This document shows, piece by piece, positions 56,145 through 64,000 of a stretch of DNA of 64,000 nucleotides; position 1 is the stretch's first letter; every line of letters starts with the position of its first letter. Origin of the DNA: Pseudomonas mosselii (GTDB lineage: Bacteria > Pseudomonadota > Gammaproteobacteria > Pseudomonadales > Pseudomonadaceae); assembly GCF_019823065.1 (NCBI RefSeq), contig NZ_CP081966.1, positions 5,239,501 through 5,303,500 on the forward strand, read 5' to 3'. The notes below the pieces were generated by a model. It did no database searches. It was not told the DNA's origin and saw only the letters and a program-made list of their open reading frames with translations. The position numbers were made by a program, and so were the translations under genes.

Positions 56145-57602
56145 ATGGTCTTCTCGTCCAACGTGTTCCTGTTCCTGTTCCTGCCGGTTTTCCTCGGCTT
56201 GTACTACGTGAGCGGGAACCGCTATCGCAACCTGCTGCTGCTGGTTGCCAGCTACATTTTCTACGCCTGGTGGCGGGTGGACTTCCTCGCCCTGTTCGCC
56301 GGGGTCACCCTGTGGAACTACTGGATCGGCCTGAAGGTCGGCGCCGCCGGCGTGCGCACCAAGCCCGCGCAGCGCTGGCTGCTGCTGGGCGTGGGCGTCG
56401 ACCTGTGCATCCTCGGCTACTTCAAGTACGCCAACTTCGGCGTCGACAGCCTCAACGCGATCATGACCTCGATGGGGCTGGAGCCGTTCATCCTCACCCA
56501 CGTGCTGCTGCCGATCGGCATCTCGTTCTACATCTTCGAGTCGATCAGCTACATCATCGACGTGTACCGCGGCGACACCCCGGCCACCCGCAACCTGATC
56601 GACTTCGCCGCCTTCGTGGCGATCTTCCCGCACCTGATCGCCGGCCCCGTGCTGCGCTTCAAGGACCTGGTCGACCAGTTCAACAACCGCACCCATACCC
56701 TGGACAAGTTCTCCGAAGGCTGCACCCGCTTCATGCAGGGCTTCATCAAGAAAGTGTTCATCGCCGACACCCTGGCGGTGGTCGCCGACCACTGCTTCGC
56801 CCTCGAGAACCCAACCACCGGTGACGCATGGCTCGGCGCGCTGGCCTACACCGCGCAGCTGTACTTCGACTTCTCCGGCTACAGCGACATGGCCATCGGC
56901 CTGGGCCTGATGATGGGCTTTCGCTTCATGGAGAACTTCAAGCAGCCCTACATCAGCCAGTCGATCACCGAGTTCTGGCGGCGCTGGCACATCAGCCTGT
57001 CGACCTGGCTGCGCGACTACCTGTACATCACCCTGGGCGGCAACCGCAAAGGCACCTTCAACACCTACCGCAACCTGTTCCTGACCATGCTGCTGGGCGG
57101 GCTGTGGCACGGCGCCAACTTCACCTACATCATCTGGGGCGCCTGGCACGGCCTGTGGCTGGCCATCGAGCGCGCACTGGGGCTGGACACCAACCCGCAG
57201 CGCTTCAACCCGGTGAAATGGGCCGTCACCTTCCTCCTGGTGGTGGTCGGCTGGGTGATCTTCCGCGCCGAGAACCTGCACGTGGCGGCGCGCATGTACG
57301 GCGCCATGTTCAGCTTCGGCGACTGGCAGCTGTCGGAACTCAACCGCGCCAACCTCACCGGCCTGCAGGTGGCCACGCTGATCGTCGCCTACCTGAGCCT
57401 GGCGTTTTTCGGCCTGCGCGACTTCTACCGCAATGCAACGCCCGCGCCCAAGGCCACCCCGGTGCAGATCAACGCCGACGGCTCGGTGGGCCTGGACTGG
57501 ACGCGGATCATGACCCGCGCCCTGGTCCTGCTGCTGTTCGCCGCCTCGGTGCTCAAGCTCTCGGCGCAGAGCTACTCACCGTTCCTGTACTTCCAGTTCT
57601 GA
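56145..57602 (+). CDS. algI: Alginate O-acetylation MBOAT protein AlgI
   Basis: Membrane-bound O-acyltransferase that moves acetyl groups across the inner membrane; 485 aa, about ten membrane segments. MBOAT signatures: PIGISFYIFESISYIIDVYRG, FPHLIAGPVLRF, DFSGYSDMAIGLGLMMG, and FWRRWHISLSTWLRDYLYI with catalytic His in GLWHGANFTYIIWGAWHG (about residue 320). ATG at 56145 has TAGGAGA 7 nt upstream. Confidence 0.97.
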   Translation: MVFSSNVFLFLFLPVFLGLYYVSGNRYRNLLLLVASYIFYAWWRVDFLALFAGVTLWNYWIGLKVGAAGVRTKPAQRWLLLGVGVDLCILGYFKYANFGVDSLNAIMTSMGLEPFILTHVLLPIGISFYIFESISYIIDVYRGDTPATRNLIDFAAFVAIFPHLIAGPVLRFKDLVDQFNNRTHTLDKFSEGCTRFMQGFIKKVFIADTLAVVADHCFALENPTTGDAWLGALAYTAQLYFDFSGYSDMAIGLGLMMGFRFMENFKQPYISQSITEFWRRWHISLSTWLRDYLYITLGGNRKGTFNTYRNLFLTMLLGGLWHGANFTYIIWGAWHGLWLAIERALGLDTNPQRFNPVKWAVTFLLVVVGWVIFRAENLHVAARMYGAMFSFGDWQLSELNRANLTGLQVATLIVAYLSLAFFGLRDFYRNATPAPKATPVQINADGSVGLDWTRIMTRALVLLLFAASVLKLSAQSYSPFLYFQF

Positions 57603-57612
57603 GGCCTGAATC

Positions 57613-58764
57613 ATGAACCGGACACTTCGCATCACCTATTCGCTGACGTTCATGGGCCTGCTGGTCGGGCTGGGCGCATGGTCGGTCGGCGGGCTGGAAA
57701 GTTTCAACCGCACAGGGCAGATGACCCTGCTCGACGGCAAGCTGGCCAAGGCCGCCGAGACCCACTACGACGAGCAGTTCCCGATCAAGCGCGTTGGCAC
57801 CAACCTGTGGGCCGCGCTGGACTTCAAACTGTTCAACGAAGGCCGCCCCGGCGTGGTGCTGGGCCGCGACCAGTGGCTGTTCACCGACGAGGAGTTCAAG
57901 CCCACCGCCGGCGCGCAGCAACAGATACAGGACAACCTGGCACTGGTGCGTGGAGTGCGTGACGCACTGCAACGCCAGGGCGTGCAACTGGTGCTGGCGA
58001 TCGTCCCGGCCAAGGCCCGCCTCTATTCCGAATACATCGGCAAGGAGGCGCCGGCCAGCCTGCACGACGAGCTGTTCAACCAGTTCCACGCCCAGGCGCG
58101 CCAGGCCAATGTGTTCGCCCCCGACCTGCTGGCGCCGCTGGAGCAGGCCAAGGCCCGCGGCCAGGTGTTCCTGCGTACCGACACCCACTGGACGCCGATG
58201 GGCGCCGAAGTGGTCGCGCAATCGCTGGCCGAAGCCGTCGATCGCCAGCAGCTGCTCACCGGCGAGCCCCAGGCGTACATCACCGAGGCCGGCGCCAGCG
58301 CGCCGTACAAGGGCGACCTGACCAACTTCCTGCCGCTGGATCCACTGTTCAGCAACCTGCTACCCACTCCCGACACCCTGCAACAACGCAAGACCCACCC
58401 GGTGCAGGCCGAAGGCGACGATGCGCTGTTCACCGACAGCCGGATCCCGGTGGCGCTGGTGGGCACCAGCTACAGCGCCAACCCGCACTGGAACTTCCTC
58501 GGCGCCCTGCAGCAGGCGTTGCACAGCGACGTCGCCAATTACGCCGAGGACGGCCACGGCCCGCTGCTGCCGATGCTCAAGTACCTGCAGAGCGACGCTT
58601 TCAAGAACGCCCCGCCACAGGTCGTGGTGTGGGAATTCCCCGAACGGTATCTGCCAATGAAGAACGACCTCAGCGCCTTCGATCCGCAGTGGATCGCGCA
58701 GCTGAAGAACTCCCGTCAATCCGAAGAAAACCTGGCCCTGTCGTCCAATCGGACGGACCACTGA
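57613..58764 (+). CDS. algJ: Alginate O-acetyltransferase AlgJ
   Basis: Periplasm-facing, membrane-anchored SGNH-like acetyltransferase; 383 aa. N-terminal anchor ITYSLTFMGLLVGLGAWSVGG; catalytic Asp-His in LRTDTHWTPMGAEVVAQ and Ser in LVGTSYSANPHWNFLGAL. It parallels AlgX in motif order and works with AlgI and AlgF. ATG 57613, 10 bp after algI. Confidence 0.96.
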   Translation: MNRTLRITYSLTFMGLLVGLGAWSVGGLESFNRTGQMTLLDGKLAKAAETHYDEQFPIKRVGTNLWAALDFKLFNEGRPGVVLGRDQWLFTDEEFKPTAGAQQQIQDNLALVRGVRDALQRQGVQLVLAIVPAKARLYSEYIGKEAPASLHDELFNQFHAQARQANVFAPDLLAPLEQAKARGQVFLRTDTHWTPMGAEVVAQSLAEAVDRQQLLTGEPQAYITEAGASAPYKGDLTNFLPLDPLFSNLLPTPDTLQQRKTHPVQAEGDDALFTDSRIPVALVGTSYSANPHWNFLGALQQALHSDVANYAEDGHGPLLPMLKYLQSDAFKNAPPQVVVWEFPERYLPMKNDLSAFDPQWIAQLKNSRQSEENLALSSNRTDH

Positions 58765-58784
58765 AGATAGAGAGGAATACGCAC

Positions 58785-59432
58785 ATGACCACCAAGACTT
58801 CCATTGCCAAAGCCCTCACCCTCGCCGCCGGCCTGTCCCTGGCCTCGCTGCAGGCCTTCGCCGGCGCCGATGCCGCCCTCTATGGCCCGAGCGCGCCGAA
58901 AGGCTCGACCTTCGTGCGCCTGTACAACGCCGCCGGCAGCCCCGCCGCCGCGTCGGTCGGCAACACCCAGATCAAGCAGGTCGGCGCCCAGGCCAGCAGC
59001 GACTTCAGCTTCCTGCCCGGCGGTGACTACACCGCCCAGGTCGGCGGCAAGAGCGTCCCGGTGAAGCTCGCCGCCGACAAGTACTACACCCTGGTCAACA
59101 GCAGCAGCGGCAACCCGCAGCTTATCGAAGAGCCGCCGTTCAAGAACAAGCAGAAGGCCCTGGTGCGGGTGCAGAACCTCAGCGACCAGTCGCTGACCCT
59201 GAAGACCGCCGACGGCAAGACCGAAGTGGTCAGCCCGGTGGCCGCCAAGGGCCGTGGCGAGCGCGAGATCAACCCGGTCAAGGTCAACCTGGCCCTGTAT
59301 CAAGGCGACAAGAAAGTCGGCGACGTCAAACCCGTCGCCCTGGCGCGCGGCGAAGCCGCCGTGCTGTATGTCACCGGTTCCGGCAATAGCCTGTCGCCGG
59401 TATGGGTCACTCGCCCCGTGGCTAGCAACTGA
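58785..59432 (+). CDS. algF: Alginate O-acetylation adaptor AlgF
   Basis: Periplasmic protein needed for alginate acetylation, 215 aa. Signal peptide AKALTLAAGLSLASLQAFA/GAD, then two beta domains (ALYGPSAPKGSTFVRLYNAAGSPAAASVG, GDYTAQVGGKSVPVKLAADKYYTLVN, ALVRVQNLSDQSLTLKTADGKTEVV). ATG 58785 with AGAGGA upstream. Confidence 0.95.
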   Translation: MTTKTSIAKALTLAAGLSLASLQAFAGADAALYGPSAPKGSTFVRLYNAAGSPAAASVGNTQIKQVGAQASSDFSFLPGGDYTAQVGGKSVPVKLAADKYYTLVNSSSGNPQLIEEPPFKNKQKALVRVQNLSDQSLTLKTADGKTEVVSPVAAKGRGEREINPVKVNLALYQGDKKVGDVKPVALARGEAAVLYVTGSGNSLSPVWVTRPVASN

Positions 59433-59467
59433 TTCCCCTGCCTCTAAATGACTATTGGAGAAACATG

Positions 59468-60922
59468 ATGATCCCGGTAATTCTTTCTGGTGGTAGCGGT
59501 TCGCGTCTGTGGCCTCTGTCGCGCAAGCAGTTCCCCAAGCAGTTCCTGGCCCTGACCGGCGAACACACCCTGTTCCAGCAGACCATCGAACGCCTGGTGT
59601 TCGATGGCATGGACACGCCTATCGTGGTCTGCAACAAGGACCACAAGTTCATCGTCCAGGAGCAGTTGAACGCACTGCAACTGCAAACCCAGGCCATCCT
59701 CATGGAGCCGTTCGGCCGCAACACCGCGCCGGCGGTGGCCATGACTGCAATGAAACTGGTCAACGAAGGCCGTGACGAGCTGATGCTGGTGCTGCCGGCC
59801 GACCACGTGATCGAGGACCAGAAGGCCCTGCAACGCGCCCTGGCCCTGGCCACCGTGGCCGCCGAGCGCGGCGAGATGGTGCTGTTCGGCGTACCGGCGA
59901 CCAAGCCCGAGACCGGCTACGGCTACATCCGCTCGAGCCAGGACGCGCTGCTGCCCGAGGGCGTGGCGCGGGTCGCGCAGTTCGTCGAGAAACCCGACGA
60001 GAAGCGCGCCAACGAGTTCGTCCGCGCCGGCGGCTACTTCTGGAACAGCGGCATGTTCCTGTTCCGCGCCAGCCGCTTCCTCGAAGAGCTGAAAAAGCAC
60101 GACCCGGACATCTACGACACCTGCCTGCTGGCCCTGGAGCGCAGCCAGGAGGACACCGATGCGCTGAGCATCGACGAAGCCACCTTCGCCTGCTGCCCGG
60201 ACAACTCCATCGACTACGCGGTAATGGAGAAGACCCAGCGCGCCTGCGTGGTGCCGCTGTCGGCCGGCTGGAGCGACGTCGGTTGCTGGTCGTCGCTGTG
60301 GGACGTGCACGAGAAGGATGCCGACGGCAACGTCACCAAGGGCGACGTGGTGGTGCAGGACAGCCGCAACTGCATGATTCACGGCAACGGCAAGCTGGTG
60401 TCGGTGATTGGCCTTGAGAACATCGTGGTGGTCGAGACCAAGGACGCCATGATGATCGCCCACAAGGACAAGGTTCAGGGGGTCAAGCAGCTGGTCAACA
60501 CCCTTGACGCCCAGGGCCGCACGGAAACCCAGAACCACCTGGAGGTGTACCGCCCGTGGGGCTCGTACGACTCGGTGGACATGGGCGGGCGCTTCCAGGT
60601 CAAGCACATCACCGTCAAACCCGGCGCCAGCCTGTCGCTGCAGATGCACCACCACCGTGCCGAGCACTGGATCGTGGTGTCCGGCACCGCCGAAGTAACC
60701 TGCGACGAGAACGTGTTCCTGCTCACCGAGAATCAGTCCACGTACATTCCCATCGCCTCGGTGCACCGCCTGCGCAACCCGGGCAAGATCCCGCTGGAGA
60801 TCATCGAGGTGCAGTCCGGGAGCTACCTGGGCGAGGATGATATCGAACGGTTCGAGGATGTGTATGGGCGGACTTCGACGCCAGTGGAGCGTGGGGTTTC
60901 GGTGAAGACCATCGCGCAGTAA
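59468..60922 (+). CDS. algA: Phosphomannose isomerase / GDP-mannose pyrophosphorylase AlgA
   Basis: Bifunctional enzyme for GDP-mannose synthesis, 484 aa. N-terminal pyrophosphorylase with SGGSGSRLWPLSRKQFPKQFL (activation loop) and RVAQFVEKPDEKRAN; C-terminal cupin isomerase with RPWGSYDSVDMGGRFQVKHITVKPG and QMHHHRAEHWIVVSG. Two adjacent ATG codons (59465 and 59468); GGAG is 7 nt from the second, which gives the usual MIPVILSGG. Last gene of the operon. Confidence 0.97.
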   Translation: MIPVILSGGSGSRLWPLSRKQFPKQFLALTGEHTLFQQTIERLVFDGMDTPIVVCNKDHKFIVQEQLNALQLQTQAILMEPFGRNTAPAVAMTAMKLVNEGRDELMLVLPADHVIEDQKALQRALALATVAAERGEMVLFGVPATKPETGYGYIRSSQDALLPEGVARVAQFVEKPDEKRANEFVRAGGYFWNSGMFLFRASRFLEELKKHDPDIYDTCLLALERSQEDTDALSIDEATFACCPDNSIDYAVMEKTQRACVVPLSAGWSDVGCWSSLWDVHEKDADGNVTKGDVVVQDSRNCMIHGNGKLVSVIGLENIVVVETKDAMMIAHKDKVQGVKQLVNTLDAQGRTETQNHLEVYRPWGSYDSVDMGGRFQVKHITVKPGASLSLQMHHHRAEHWIVVSGTAEVTCDENVFLLTENQSTYIPIASVHRLRNPGKIPLEIIEVQSGSYLGEDDIERFEDVYGRTSTPVERGVSVKTIAQ

Positions 60923-60935
60923 CAGCCGCAAGTCA

Positions 60936-61030
60936 TAAGCTGCAAGCGGCAAGAAAAAGCGAAACGGCGGTGAATCGAAATGTTCGATTCGCCGCCGTTT
61001 CGCTTTTTCTTGTGGCTTGCAGCTTGCAGC
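60936..61030. terminator. Large palindrome after algA, bidirectional terminator
   Basis: Perfect inner stem of more than 25 bp: CAAGAAAAAGCGAAACGGCG faces CGCCGTTTCGCTTTTTCTTG around a GAATCG...CGATTC top. The outer arms CTGCAAGC and GCTTGCAG extend it to roughly 45 bp with mismatches. The T-run on either strand makes it a terminator; outer arms look like the GCTGCAAGC repeats common between Pseudomonas genes. Confidence 0.85.
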
Positions 61031-61078
61031 TCGGCGCTCCAAGATAATCGAACCCCCGCCACCAAGGCCTGCCCCACC

Positions 61079-61543
61079 ATGATCATCGGCGCCCTGCTCG
61101 TTCTCACCTGGCTGGTCCTGCTGCTGCGCTACCCGGCCAAGGCCCTGCCGATTTCCATGGCTGGCGTCTGTGGCCTGGGGCTGGTGGCGCTGTACGTGGT
61201 CTGGCAGGACACCCGCGAAGCCTCGCAACTGGCCCGCCTCGATATCCGCCTGGTCTACGCCCCCGACCAGTGCCCCGCCGACCGCGCCCTGCAGGTGCGC
61301 ATGAAGAACGGCAACCAAGTCCCGCTCAGTGAACTGCGCTGGCGCGTCGGCGCCTATGCGCCGGGCGATACCGTGAACCTGGCCGAGAACACCTACGCCG
61401 CACCGCGCTATCGTGGCCCCGGGGAACTGCAGCCGGGCGCCGAATGGACCGATTGCCTGCCATTGCCACCGCTGCGCTCGGGCTATCGGCCACAAACACT
61501 GGAGTTCCGTGCCGAGCACCTGCAAGGTACATTCGCCAACTGA
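61079..61543 (+). CDS. Small membrane-anchored protein of unknown function
   Basis: A 154-aa protein with two adjoining hydrophobic segments at the N-terminus (IIGALLVLTWLVLLLRYP and ALPISMAGVCGLGLVALYVVW, residues 2-44) and a soluble C-terminal domain with two cysteines (APDQCPADRALQVRMKNG, EWTDCLPLPPLRSGY). No family recognised with certainty. The ATG at 61079 is chosen because the frame upstream falls in the algA palindrome. It is followed at 29 bp by the short-chain dehydrogenase gene. Confidence 0.78.
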   Translation: MIIGALLVLTWLVLLLRYPAKALPISMAGVCGLGLVALYVVWQDTREASQLARLDIRLVYAPDQCPADRALQVRMKNGNQVPLSELRWRVGAYAPGDTVNLAENTYAAPRYRGPGELQPGAEWTDCLPLPPLRSGYRPQTLEFRAEHLQGTFAN

Positions 61544-61572
61544 ATCCTCTCTTCCGAACACAGGCCCGCCCC

Positions 61573-62385
61573 ATGCCCACCGTCCTGATCACCGGTTGTT
61601 CCAGCGGCATCGGCCGCGCCCTGGCCGACGCCTTCCGCGATGCCGGCCATGAAGTCTGGGCCACCGCCCGCAAGGCACAGGATGTCGAACAACTGGCCGC
61701 CGCCGGTTTCAATGCCCGTCAACTGGACGTGAACGACGCAGAAGCCCTCGCCCGTCTGGCCGAGGAGCTGCAAAGCCTCGACATCCTGATCAACAACGCC
61801 GGCTACGGCGCCATGGGCCCGCTGCTCGACGGCGGCGTCGAGGCCATGCGCCAGCAATTCGAGACCAATGTCTTCGCCCTGGTCGGCGTGACCCAGGCAC
61901 TGTTCCCGCTGCTGCGCCGTTCCCGGGGGCTGGTGGTGAACATCGGCAGCGTGTCGGGTGTGCTGGTGACGCCCTTCGCCGGTGCCTATTGTGCCTCCAA
62001 GGCCGCCGTGCACGGGCTGAGCGATGCCCTGCGCCTGGAGCTGGCGCCTTTCGGGGTCAGGGTCATGGAGGTGCAGCCGGGCGCGATCGCCTCGCAGTTC
62101 GCCAGCAATGCGCAACAGCAGGCCGAGCAGGTGCTGGCGAGCAGTTCGCCGTGGTGGCCGCTGCGCGAGCAAGTTCAGGCCCGGGCGAGGGCCTCGCAGG
62201 ATCGGCCGACACCGGCGGCGGTGTTTGCCCAGGGATTGTTGGCGGCGACCCGCAAGTCGCCGGTGCCTGCGCTGGTGCGTATCGGCAATGGCAGCACGGC
62301 CTTGCCGTTGATGGCCCGGCTGTTGCCGCAGCGCCTGCTGGATTGGGTGTTGCGCAAGCGCTTCGGATTATTGCGACCGCTCTGA
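61573..62385 (+). CDS. Short-chain dehydrogenase/reductase
   Basis: Classical SDR, 270 aa. NAD(P)-binding TGCSSGIGRALADAF (residues 7-21; TGxxxGIG), NNAGYG, catalytic Ser in VNIGSVSGVL and YxxxK in AYCASKAAVHG. The C-terminal part (VRIGNGSTALPLMARLLPQRLLDWVLRKRFG) is membrane-associating, as in lipid or retinol-type SDRs. Substrate unknown. ATG 61573. Confidence 0.92.
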   Translation: MPTVLITGCSSGIGRALADAFRDAGHEVWATARKAQDVEQLAAAGFNARQLDVNDAEALARLAEELQSLDILINNAGYGAMGPLLDGGVEAMRQQFETNVFALVGVTQALFPLLRRSRGLVVNIGSVSGVLVTPFAGAYCASKAAVHGLSDALRLELAPFGVRVMEVQPGAIASQFASNAQQQAEQVLASSSPWWPLREQVQARARASQDRPTPAAVFAQGLLAATRKSPVPALVRIGNGSTALPLMARLLPQRLLDWVLRKRFGLLRPL

Positions 62386-62389
62386 CGTC

Positions 62390-62451
62390 ATCGCGGGGCA
62401 AGTCGCATCGGCGCACCGCCGCTCCTACGCATACCTGGGAGCCCCCGCGAT
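62390..62451. repeat. REP-like inverted repeat between convergent genes
   Basis: ATCGCGGGGC (62390-62399) and GCCCCCGCGAT (62441-62451) bound a degenerate REP unit (GCGCACCGCCGCTCCTACGC). Lies between the convergent SDR and efflux genes. Confidence 0.7.
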
Positions 62452-62456
62452 ACTGC

Positions 62457-63893
62457 TCAGACCTGATCGAACGCCTGCCAGCCGCCACCCAGCGCCTTGT
62501 ACAGCCCCACCAGCGCCTGCGATACCGCCGCCGAACTGTCGATCCACTGCTCCTCGCTGGCCAGCAACGCCGACTGCACCGTCAGCACGTTGAGAAAGTC
62601 CACCGCCCCTTCCACGTACTGGCGCTGCGCGGTCTCCAGGGCGATGCGGTTCTGCCGCACCGCCTCGGCCAGGTGATCACGGCGCAACTGGCTGGCGTTG
62701 TACAGACGCAGCACATCGTCGATCTCATGCCAGGCGCCCAGCACCACCTTGCGGTAGTTCAGCGCCGCCTCCTGCTGCTGGGCCTCGCGAAGCTCCAGCT
62801 GGCCCTTGAGCCGACCGCCTTCGAAGATCGGCAACGACAGCTGCGGCCCGAAGGCGAACCGGCGCGAGTCCCAGGCCCCGAAATCGGACAGTTGCATGGC
62901 CTGGAAACCGACACTCCCGGACAGACGGATGCTTGGATAGAAATCGGCCTTGGCCACGCCGATGCTGGCGGTGGCCGCATGCAGCCGGGCCTCGGCCTGG
63001 CGGATATCCGGGCGGCGCTCGGCCAGCTCCGACGGCACGCCGATGGCGAAACGCTGCTGCGGCGCGGGCAGCTCACCGCCTTGCAGCAGCTGGGCCTGCA
63101 AACAGCGCGGCGGTTCGGCGGCGAGCAGGCTCAGGGCATTGATCAGGTCGTCGCGACGCGCCTCCAGAGTCGGCAGGCGCGCCTCGATCGATGCCACCTG
63201 GGCGCTGGCCTGGGCGACATCGAGCCGGGTGGCGACACCTTCGGCCTGGCGGCCTTGGGACAGTTTCAGACTGTGCCGGGCGACCTTGAGGTTGTCCTGG
63301 GTGATATCCAGGGTGTGCTGCACGGCCCGCAGCTGGATGTAGTTGCCGGCAGTCTCCGACAACAGCGCCAACAGCACGCCTCGGCGGTCGTTTTCGGCCA
63401 CCGCCACGCTCGCGTCGGCGGCCTCGACCTGGCGGCGCACGCGCCCCCACAGGTCCAGTTCCCAACCGGCGACCAGGTCACCCTGCCACAAGTTGTACGC
63501 CGACTTGCCGGCCTTGCCGGAGGGGTCGTTCAACCCTTCGGCGCTGTTGCGCGCCCGGCTGTAACCTGCGTTTGCATCCACCGTGGGCATCTCGTCAGCC
63601 GCCACGGTGCTGCGCAAGGCGCGGCTCTGCAGCAGGCGGGCACTGGCCATCTGCAGGTCGAGGTTGCGCTCGGTGACTTTCTGGATCAGCGCGCTCAACT
63701 GGGCGTCGTGGAAACTGTCCCACCAGCGCAGTTCCATTGGCTCGGCGACCGGCTGGCTGGCCGCGGCCTCACCTTGCAACGAGGCCCAATCCTGAGGCGC
63801 TTCGCTGGGCGGGCTCTGGAAGTCCGGTCCTAGTGTGCAGCCGGCAAGCAACATGGCCAGCAGCAAAGGACTCAAGCGTGATGCCGCTTTCAT
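62457..63893 (-). CDS. NodT-family efflux outer-membrane lipoprotein
   Basis: TolC-like outer-membrane channel of a tripartite efflux pump, 478 aa. Signal peptide with lipobox LLAMLLAGCTLGPDF; two OEP domains with helical repeats (SALIQKVTERNLDLQMASARLLQSRALRSTV, GYSRARNSAEG, WELDLWGRVRRQVEAADASVAVAENDRRGVLLALLSETAGNYIQLRA, and in the second half ERRPDIRQAEARLHAATASIGVAKADFYPSIRLSGSVGFQA). Its ATG overlaps the stop of the upstream membrane-fusion gene by 3 bp. Pump substrate not inferable. Confidence 0.94.
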   Translation of the reverse strand: MKAASRLSPLLLAMLLAGCTLGPDFQSPPSEAPQDWASLQGEAAASQPVAEPMELRWWDSFHDAQLSALIQKVTERNLDLQMASARLLQSRALRSTVAADEMPTVDANAGYSRARNSAEGLNDPSGKAGKSAYNLWQGDLVAGWELDLWGRVRRQVEAADASVAVAENDRRGVLLALLSETAGNYIQLRAVQHTLDITQDNLKVARHSLKLSQGRQAEGVATRLDVAQASAQVASIEARLPTLEARRDDLINALSLLAAEPPRCLQAQLLQGGELPAPQQRFAIGVPSELAERRPDIRQAEARLHAATASIGVAKADFYPSIRLSGSVGFQAMQLSDFGAWDSRRFAFGPQLSLPIFEGGRLKGQLELREAQQQEAALNYRKVVLGAWHEIDDVLRLYNASQLRRDHLAEAVRQNRIALETAQRQYVEGAVDFLNVLTVQSALLASEEQWIDSSAAVSQALVGLYKALGGGWQAFDQV

Positions 63894-64000
63894 CGCGCAG
63901 TCACCTCTTTACCGGCCAGCGTGTCACCCTGGGTGTCGATGACCGCCTCCACCGACATGCCCACCCGCAAGCGCTCCAGCAACGGCTGGCCGTCGTCGAA
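63890..64000 (-). CDS. Membrane-fusion protein of efflux pump, C-terminal end (cut by window edge)
   Basis: The last 36 codons of a frame entering from beyond 64000: ...QPLLERLRVGMSVEAVIDTQG... then a stop at 63892-63890. LRVGMSVEAxIDT is typical of the C-terminal beta domain of EmrA/HlyD-type adaptor proteins. The ATGA overlap with the outer-membrane lipoprotein gene marks an efflux operon. Confidence 0.78.
   Translation of the reverse strand, partial: FDDGQPLLERLRVGMSVEAVIDTQGDTLAGKEVTAR

Noticed and set aside
44882..60922. The large exopolysaccharide cluster as a candidate new system
   Set aside because: All twelve genes match the known alginate operon in order, length and motifs; nothing is missing or added.
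59444..61561. 705-codon open frame opposite algA
   Set aside because: Shadow of algA; it also reads through the algA terminator palindrome.

Overview
The window is a GC-rich Pseudomonas chromosome segment, most likely from the P. putida group. The evidence is the gene content and order (speC–Sel1–piuC–piuA–piuB; ndk–rlmN–pilF–rodZ–ispG–hisS–bamB–der; trmJ–cysE–isc; yajC–secDF–tgt–queA), a complete Pseudomonas-type alginate operon, and P. putida-style REP palindromes of the 'GCGGGGCAAGCCCGCTCCCA' type between convergent genes. Assignments rest on reading the sequence and on remembered family features; no database search was run.

Layout. 1-2.4 kb: ferric-citrate-type iron module on the minus strand (fecI sigma factor, fecR regulator, truncated fecA receptor) behind a Fur-box-like site. 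3-4.2 kb: speC ornithine/lysine decarboxylase. 4.3-10.8 kb: siderophore uptake module, piuC plus a Sel1 gene diverging from piuA and piuB. 10.9-12.8 kb: omega-amidase and aminotransferase pair. 13.1-22.3 kb: a continuous minus-strand housekeeping block (der, bamB, yfgM, hisS, ispG, rodZ, pilF, rlmN, ndk). 22.4-29.6 kb: iron-sulfur cluster operon iscRSUA-hscBA-fdx-iscX, preceded by trmJ and cysE. 29.8-36.8 kb: suhB, a glycine-zipper protein, then queA-tgt-yajC-secD-secF on the minus strand. 36.9 kb: tRNA-Leu(CAA).

37-41 kb is an accessory stretch: two genes of unknown function, a 37-bp direct repeat flanking the first of them, a run of degenerate type I-F CRISPR-like repeats with about 60-bp period and no cas genes, an orphan AbiEi-type antitoxin gene whose AbiEii toxin partner survives only as a 21-codon stub, and a GNAT acetyltransferase. 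This is the least ordinary part of the window. It looks like a decayed defence island at a tRNA-adjacent junction between two conserved chromosome blocks.

41-44 kb: bestrophin-like channel, a polysaccharide-deacetylase-like exported protein whose catalytic motifs are altered, and yaaA. 44.2-60.9 kb: the full alginate operon algD-alg8-alg44-algK-algE-algG-algX-algL-algI-algJ-algF-algA, with an AlgU-type promoter, AlgR-like sites and a long leader. GDP-mannuronate is made by AlgA and AlgD, polymerised by Alg8 with c-di-GMP-responsive Alg44, modified by AlgG, AlgL and AlgIJFX, and exported through AlgK and AlgE. 61-64 kb: a small membrane protein, a short-chain dehydrogenase, and an efflux outer-membrane lipoprotein with the tail of its membrane-fusion partner.
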